From assembly GCF_014655295.1 (NCBI RefSeq), contig NZ_BNBI01000019.1, forward strand, positions 62,001-126,000: a stretch of 64,000 nt of DNA, read 5' to 3'. Shown here in pieces: positions 59,873-64,000 of this stretch. The position numbers and the translations under genes are program-made. Under the pieces are notes generated by a model, which had not been told where the DNA came from, searched no databases, and saw only the letters and a program-made list of their open reading frames with translations. This stretch comes from Streptomyces fumanus (lineage in GTDB: Bacteria; Actinomycetota; Actinomycetes; Streptomycetales; Streptomycetaceae). Position 1 is the first letter of the stretch; every line of letters begins with the position of its first letter.

Positions 59873-59879
59873 GGGTGCC

Positions 59880-60197
59880 TCAGGACTCCTGGGTGAGGGA
59901 GACGAGCACGTCGTCCCCTTCGATCTTTACGGGGTATACGGGGACGGGGCGCGTCGCCGGAAGACTGTCGGGCTTGCCGGTGCGCAGGTCGAAGCGCGAG
60001 CCGTGCAGCCAGCACTCGATGTGGCAGTCGTCGACCTCGCCCTCGGCGAGGGAGACGTTCGCGTGCGAGCAGATGTCGTGGATCGCGAACACCTCGCCCT
60101 CGGTGCGCACGAGGGAGACCGGCGTGCCGTCGAGTTCCACCCGCTTGGGGGTGTCCTCCTCCAGCTCGCCCGCTCCGCAGACGCGTACGAAGGTCAT
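59880..60197 (-). CDS. Rieske-type ferredoxin in the suf operon
   Basis: A 105-residue soluble Rieske [2Fe-2S] protein. The ligands are CSH in DICSHANVSL (about residues 42-51) and CWLHG in IECWLHGSRFD (about residues 60-70), the classical Cys-X-His and Cys-X2-His pair. Such ferredoxins are a constant part of actinobacterial suf operons and may supply electrons for cluster building. ATG 60197 overlaps the sufD stop. A role with an aromatic dioxygenase is the textbook annotation but has no support from the neighbours. Confidence 0.92.
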   Translation of the reverse strand: MTFVRVCGAGELEEDTPKRVELDGTPVSLVRTEGEVFAIHDICSHANVSLAEGEVDDCHIECWLHGSRFDLRTGKPDSLPATRPVPVYPVKIEGDDVLVSLTQES

Positions 60198-61384
60198 GCG
60201 ACCGACGCCTCCAGCTCCTGCTCGATCTTGGCGAGGAGGCGCTCCTCGATGTCCGGGACACCGATCTGCTGGACCAGTTCGGCGAAGAAGCCGCGGACCA
60301 CCAGGCGGCGGGCCTCCAGCTCCGGGATGCCGCGGGCCATCAGGTAGAAGAGCTGCTCGTCGTCGAAGCGGCCGGTGGCGGAGGCGTGGCCGGCGCCGAC
60401 GATCTCGCCGGTCTCGATCTCCAGGTTGGGGACCGAGTCGACGCGGGCGCCGTCGGTGAGCACGAGGTTGCGGTTCATCTCGTAGGTGTCGGTGCCCTCG
60501 GCCTTGGCCTCGATGAGGACGTCGCCGATCCACACCGCGTGCGCGGCGTCGCCCTGGAGGGCGCCCTTGTAGACGACGTTGGACTTGCAGTGCGGCACGT
60601 TGTGGTCGACCAGGAGGCGGTGCTCCTGGTGCTGGCCCTGGTCGGTGAAGTACAGGCCGAACAGCTCGGCCTCGCCGCCGGGACCGGCGTACGCCACGCG
60701 CGGGTGGAGGCGGACCAGGTCGCCGCCGAAGGTGACGACGACCGACTTGAAGGAGGCGTCGCGGCCGACCAGCGTGTTGTGCTGGCCGACGTGGACGGCC
60801 TTGTCGTCCCAGTCCTGGACGGAGACGACGGTCAGCTTGGCGCCGTCCCCGAGGACGTACTCGACGTTGGCGGCGAGCACCGCGTCGCCGGTGTGGTCGA
60901 TGACCACGACGGCCTCGGCGAACGCGCCCAGCTCGATGACCTGGTGGCCGTAGGCGGTGCCGCCCTCGCCGTGCACCGCGATGCGGATCGGCTCGGTGAG
61001 GACGGTCTCCTTGGGCACGGTCACGACCGAGGCCCGCTCGAAGGCGGTGTACGCCTGGGCGGCGACGCGGTCCACCGGGGTGCCCGCCCGGCCGAGCCGC
61101 GCGTCGTCGCGGCCGACGGTCTCGACGGTGACGCCCTCGGGGGCCTCGACGGCGACCTTGACGCCCTCGCCGGTGGCGGTGGCGGTGCCGTCGTGCAGGC
61201 CGCGCAGCCGCTCCAGCGGGGTGAACCGCCACTCCTCCTCCCGGCCGTGCGGGACCGGGAAGTCGGCCACGTCGAAGGACGGGGGCGCGCTCATGCGGGT
61301 GGCGACGGTCGAGTCGGCCTCGGCGGCCACCGCGATCGCACCGGCGGTGGTCGAGCCCACCGGGATGTTCTGAGCCTCAGCCAT
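60194..61384 (-). CDS. sufD: SufD, Fe-S assembly scaffold subunit
   Basis: A 396-residue partner of SufB and SufC, forming the SufBC2D scaffold. It begins with FPVPHGREEEWRFTPL (about residues 42-57), a SufD hallmark, and the beta-helix core spans about 100-340. The C-terminal ARGIPELEARRLVVRGFFAELV (about residues 349-370) is the SufC-contact helix. It lies 56 bp downstream of sufB. Confidence 0.95.
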   Translation of the reverse strand: MAEAQNIPVGSTTAGAIAVAAEADSTVATRMSAPPSFDVADFPVPHGREEEWRFTPLERLRGLHDGTATATGEGVKVAVEAPEGVTVETVGRDDARLGRAGTPVDRVAAQAYTAFERASVVTVPKETVLTEPIRIAVHGEGGTAYGHQVIELGAFAEAVVVIDHTGDAVLAANVEYVLGDGAKLTVVSVQDWDDKAVHVGQHNTLVGRDASFKSVVVTFGGDLVRLHPRVAYAGPGGEAELFGLYFTDQGQHQEHRLLVDHNVPHCKSNVVYKGALQGDAAHAVWIGDVLIEAKAEGTDTYEMNRNLVLTDGARVDSVPNLEIETGEIVGAGHASATGRFDDEQLFYLMARGIPELEARRLVVRGFFAELVQQIGVPDIEERLLAKIEQELEASVA

Positions 61385-61440
61385 GGCTGTCGTAGTGCTC
61401 GCTTTCCGTTACGTAAGGGGCTTGCGTGGCGGCGCCAGGG

Positions 61441-62862
61441 TCAGCCGACCGCGCCTTCCATCTGCAGCTCGATCAGCCGGTTGAGTTCGAGGGCGTACTC
61501 CATCGGCAGTTCCTTGGCGATCGGCTCGACGAAGCCGCGCACGATCATCGCCATCGCCTCGTCCTCGGACAGGCCGCGGCTCATCAGGTAGAAGAGCTGG
61601 TCCTCGGAGACCTTGGAGACGGTCGCCTCGTGGCCCATGGACACGTCGTCCTCGCGGACGTCCACGTAGGGGTAGGTGTCCGAGCGGGAGATGGTGTCCA
61701 CCAGCAGCGCGTCGCACAGCACGTTGGACTTGGAGCCCGGGGCGCCCTCGCCGATCTCGATCAGGCCGCGGTAGGAGGTGCGGCCGCCGCCGCGCGCCAC
61801 CGACTTGGAGACGATGTTCGAGGACGTGTTCGGGGCCATGTGGACCATCTTGGCGCCGGCGTCCTGGTGCTGGCCCTCGCCCGCGAAGGCGATGGACAGG
61901 GTCTCGCCCTTGGCGTGCTCGCCCATCAGGTAGACGGCCGGGTACTTCATCGTCACCTTGGAGCCGATGTTGCCGTCGATCCACTCCATGGTCGCGCCCT
62001 CGTACGCCACGGCGCGCTTGGTGACCAGGTTGTAGACGTTGTTCGACCAGTTCTGGATGGTCGTGTAGCGGCAGCGGGCGTTCTTCTTGACGATGATCTC
62101 GACCACGGCGGAGTGCAGCGAGTCCGACTTGTAGATCGGCGCGGTGCAGCCCTCGACGTAGTGCACGTAGGCGCCCTCGTCGACGATGATCAGGGTCCGC
62201 TCGAACTGGCCCATGTTCTCGGTGTTGATCCGGAAGTACGCCTGGAGCGGGATCTCGACGTGCACGCCCGGCGGCACGTAGATGAAGGAGCCGCCGGACC
62301 ACACGGCGGTGTTCAGCGCGGCGAACTTGTTGTCGCCGGCCGGGATGACCGTGCCGAAGTACTCCTTGAACAGCTCCGGGTGCTCCTTGAGCGCCGTGTC
62401 GGTGTCCAGGAAGATGACGCCCTGCTCCTCCAGGTCCTCGCGGATCTGGTGGTAGACGACCTCGGACTCGTACTGGGCCGCGACACCGGCGACCAGGCGC
62501 TGCTTCTCCGCCTCGGGGATGCCCAGCTTGTCGTAGGTGTTCTTGATGTCCTCGGGCAGGTCCTCCCAGGACTCCGCCTGCTTCTCCGTGGAGCGCACGA
62601 AGTACTTGATGTTGTCGAAGTCGATGCCGGAGAGGTCCGAGCCCCAGTTCGGCATGGGCTTCTTCTCGAACAGCTTCAGGCCCTTGAGGCGGAGCTTGGT
62701 CATCCACTCCGGCTCGGACTTCTTGCCGGAGATGTCCCGGACGACGTCCTCGTTCAGGCCGCGGCGCGCCGACGCACCGGCCTCGTCACGGTCGGCCCAG
62801 CCGTATTCGTACTTGCCCAGGCCCTCCAGCTCGGGGTGGGCAGTCTCCGTGGGGAGAGTCAT
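61441..62862 (-). CDS. sufB: SufB, Fe-S assembly scaffold subunit
   Basis: A 473-residue core scaffold protein on which the [4Fe-4S] cluster is built. EYGWADRDEAGASARRGLNE at the N-terminus, YVHYVEGCTAPIYKSDSLHSAVVEI (about residues 234-258) and the C-terminal LPMEYALELNRLIELQMEGAVG are typical, and a conserved cysteine occurs in SNVLCDALLVDT (about residue 389). No intein is present, unlike the mycobacterial version. The ATG overlaps the sufR stop, so regulator and scaffold are co-transcribed. Confidence 0.96.
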   Translation of the reverse strand: MTLPTETAHPELEGLGKYEYGWADRDEAGASARRGLNEDVVRDISGKKSEPEWMTKLRLKGLKLFEKKPMPNWGSDLSGIDFDNIKYFVRSTEKQAESWEDLPEDIKNTYDKLGIPEAEKQRLVAGVAAQYESEVVYHQIREDLEEQGVIFLDTDTALKEHPELFKEYFGTVIPAGDNKFAALNTAVWSGGSFIYVPPGVHVEIPLQAYFRINTENMGQFERTLIIVDEGAYVHYVEGCTAPIYKSDSLHSAVVEIIVKKNARCRYTTIQNWSNNVYNLVTKRAVAYEGATMEWIDGNIGSKVTMKYPAVYLMGEHAKGETLSIAFAGEGQHQDAGAKMVHMAPNTSSNIVSKSVARGGGRTSYRGLIEIGEGAPGSKSNVLCDALLVDTISRSDTYPYVDVREDDVSMGHEATVSKVSEDQLFYLMSRGLSEDEAMAMIVRGFVEPIAKELPMEYALELNRLIELQMEGAVG

Positions 62863-63581
62863 GCGGGGTTCCTCCCGGACGTGCTTGCGGATGCGTGGTG
62901 AGTGGTCTTGGAAGTCTTGGGGATGAACGTCGTGCAGACGCCGTCGCCGTGCGCGATGGTCGCCAGCCGCTGTACGTGTGTACCGAGCAGCTCGGCGAAA
63001 AATTCCGTCTCGGCCTCGCAGAGCTGCGGGAACCGCTCGGCGGCGTGGGCGACCGGGCAGTGGTGCTGGCAGAGCTGCTCGCCGACCGGTGCGCTGCGCG
63101 CGGTTGCAGCGTACCCGTCCGCGCTCAGGGCCTTGGCCAGGGCTTCGGCGCGGCGTTCGGGGGGCGCCGCCTCGACGGCCGCGCGGTAGGCGCCGGCCTG
63201 GGCGGCGATCCGGGCCCGGGCGAAGGCGGCGACCGCCTGCTCCCCGCCCTCGCGCTCGGCGATCCAGCGCAGCGCGTCCACGGCGAGCTTGTCGTAGGAC
63301 TGATCGAAGGCGTCCCGGCCGCAGTCGGTCAGGGCGAACACCTTCGCGGGCCGCCCGCGCGTGCGCGTGCCGTACACCCGGCGCTCGCGGGCCTCCACGA
63401 CATTGTCCGCGGTGAGGGCGTCGAGGTGGCGGCGGACGGCGGCCTGGGTGAGGCCGAGGCGCTCGGCCAGCTCGGCGACGGTCGACGGCCCGTGGTCCAG
63501 GATGGACCGCGCGACGCGGTTGCGCGTGGAGCGCTCACCGGTCGCGAGCTCCTCGTGGGGTGCCTCGCCGACGTTTTTCAC
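62859..63581 (-). CDS. sufR: SufR, Fe-S cluster-sensing repressor of the suf operon
   Basis: A 240-residue winged-helix repressor. The DNA-binding domain (about residues 20-75) includes STVAELAERLGLTQAAVRRHLD and the wing RRVYGTRTRGRP. The C-terminal part has cysteines in EQLCQHHCPVAH (about residues 169-180) and PQLCEAETEF (about residue 188), a layout used to bind an Fe-S cluster. GTG 63581 is chosen over GTG 63653 for three reasons: the 24-codon extension contains a rare TTA codon, the upstream GTG has no ribosome site, and a CAAC-N6-GTTG palindrome, which I recall as the SufR site, abuts 63581. The transcript would then be leaderless. Confidence 0.85.
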   Translation of the reverse strand: MKNVGEAPHEELATGERSTRNRVARSILDHGPSTVAELAERLGLTQAAVRRHLDALTADNVVEARERRVYGTRTRGRPAKVFALTDCGRDAFDQSYDKLAVDALRWIAEREGGEQAVAAFARARIAAQAGAYRAAVEAAPPERRAEALAKALSADGYAATARSAPVGEQLCQHHCPVAHAAERFPQLCEAETEFFAELLGTHVQRLATIAHGDGVCTTFIPKTSKTTHHASASTSGRNPA

Positions 63582-63594
63582 AACGCCATTGTTG
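63581..63594. promoter_or_regulatory. Probable SufR operator
   Basis: CAACGCCATTGTTG: CAAC-N6-GTTG, a 14-bp inverted repeat touching the sufR start. On the minus strand AACAAT (inside it) could be the -10 with TTGCCG as -35, 18 bp upstream. Binding would block transcription directly. Confidence 0.65.
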
Positions 63595-63653
63595 CGTAAT
63601 TCCTTCAGCCCCGGCAAGCCGCCTCCTGACGCCCCCCGGGTGCCCTGCGTCAC

Positions 63654-63667
63654 TTAGGTATACCTAA
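63654..63667. promoter_or_regulatory. Perfect 14-bp palindrome TTAGGTATACCTAA
   Basis: It lies between sufR and the acetyltransferase gene. The TTAGG/CCTAA arms are those of actinobacterial iron boxes (IdeR/DmdR), but the 4-base centre is shorter than the 9 bases I would expect in that class. Confidence 0.5.
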
Positions 63668-63686
63668 CGCGACCTGCGGAAACGAT

Positions 63687-63702
63687 CTTTGATCGATCAA
63701 AG
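63687..63702. promoter_or_regulatory. Perfect 16-bp palindrome CTTTGATCGATCAAAG
   Basis: It lies 41-56 bp before the acetyltransferase start, a good position for a repressor site on that gene. Confidence 0.45.
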
Positions 63703-63742
63703 TCGCTGGTGTCCGGGACCCGTCTCCGGGACACTCCCGAGC

Positions 63743-64000
63743 ATGTCCGCACCCCCTCCCACCGGCCCGCTCGTGACCCGCGGCACCCTCGGGGCCGAGC
63801 TGCGCGCGCTCGGCGTCGCCTCGGGCGAGACCCTCCTCGTCCACTCCTCGCTGCGCTCCCTCGGCTGGGTCTGCGGCGGTGCCGTCGCGGTGGTCCAGGC
63901 CCTCCTGGACGTCCTCGGCCCGGACGGCACCCTCGTCGTCCCCACCCAGACCGCCGACCTCTCCGACCCGGCCCTGTGGCAGCACCCGCCGGTGCCCGAG
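63743..64000 (+). CDS. AAC(3)-family aminoglycoside N-acetyltransferase, N-terminal part
   Basis: The first 86 residues are visible before the window ends. LRALGVASGETLLVHSSLRS (about residues 21-40) and LDVLGPDGTLVVPTQTADLS (about residues 55-74) are conserved opening motifs of AAC(3) enzymes, which transfer acetyl from acetyl-CoA to the 3-amino group of aminoglycosides. Many Streptomyces AAC(3)-like proteins have no proven drug target, so the name gives the family and not a resistance phenotype. It is divergent from sufR, with two palindromes between them. Confidence 0.85.
   Translation, partial: MSAPPPTGPLVTRGTLGAELRALGVASGETLLVHSSLRSLGWVCGGAVAVVQALLDVLGPDGTLVVPTQTADLSDPALWQHPPVPE

Noticed and set aside
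59880..60197. Phenylpropionate dioxygenase ferredoxin
   Set aside because: No dioxygenase genes are near; the position inside suf points to Fe-S assembly.

Overview
This window is high-GC actinobacterial chromosome and almost certainly Streptomyces. Codon third positions are strongly GC-biased. GTG and occasional TTG starts are common, ATGA/GTGA stop-start overlaps are frequent, ectABCD and an actinobacterial-style suf operon are present, and two families of hairpin repeats that I recognise from Streptomyces intergenic regions occur. From memory the order cob cluster - LAETG surface protein - ectABCD - penicillin-binding protein - pectin genes resembles the ectoine neighbourhood of S. coelicolor; I could not run an alignment.

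Layout. (1) 1-8275: cobalamin corrin-ring genes (end of cobB, cobI, cobM, cobL, a cbiG-cobJ fusion, cobH, cbiX, a cobC-like gene), mostly joined by 4-bp overlaps, with a ZIP metal transporter inserted on the other strand. (2) 8300-11853: LAETG sortase-anchored surface protein, amidohydrolase, class V aminotransferase. (3) 11854-15373: ectABCD for ectoine and hydroxyectoine. (4) 15446-21237: another class V PLP enzyme, a ketoglutarate-semialdehyde dehydrogenase divergent from an IclR regulator, a penicillin-binding protein and a SigE-family sigma factor. (5) 21228-35841: a 14.6-kb minus-strand pectin/arabinan utilisation block (GntR regulator, sugar-acid dehydratases, ABC importer without ATPase, Gfo/Idh/MocA oxidoreductase, PmoA-like protein, GH43, rhamnogalacturonan acetylesterase, pectate lyase, pectinesterase, serine hydrolase). 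(6) 35842-39322: a hexuronate locus (unknown 388-aa protein, KdgD-type dehydratase, divergent uronate dehydrogenase). (7) 39585-44549: DeoR regulator, polyol ABC importer and zinc dehydrogenase. (8) 44773-52545: double-domain TerD protein, small repeat protein, secreted nuclease, tandem ABM protein, and a string of small envelope or uncharacterised genes. (9) 52712-56958: dapA, sigma factor with beta-propeller membrane partner, dapD, SMR transporter. (10) 57047-63581: sufR-B-D-Rieske-C-S-U-T. (11) 63743-end: start of an AAC(3)-type acetyltransferase.

How the genes work together. Secreted enzymes in block 5 would cut pectin, an ABC importer would bring in the products, and two oxidative routes (arabonate dehydratase plus keto-deoxy-arabonate dehydratase, and uronate dehydrogenase plus KdgD) would converge on alpha-ketoglutarate semialdehyde, oxidised by the dehydrogenase at 16559-18103. 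Several palindromic candidate operators lie at the expected regulatory positions: before ectA, between the dehydrogenase and iclR, before gntR, before the ABC permeases, between kdgD and udh, before the ABM gene, and around sufR/aac(3). No prophage, CRISPR array, insertion sequence, rRNA or tRNA gene was recognised. No single previously undescribed system stands out; the most worthwhile leads are the unknown enzyme in the uronate operon and the uncharacterised operators.
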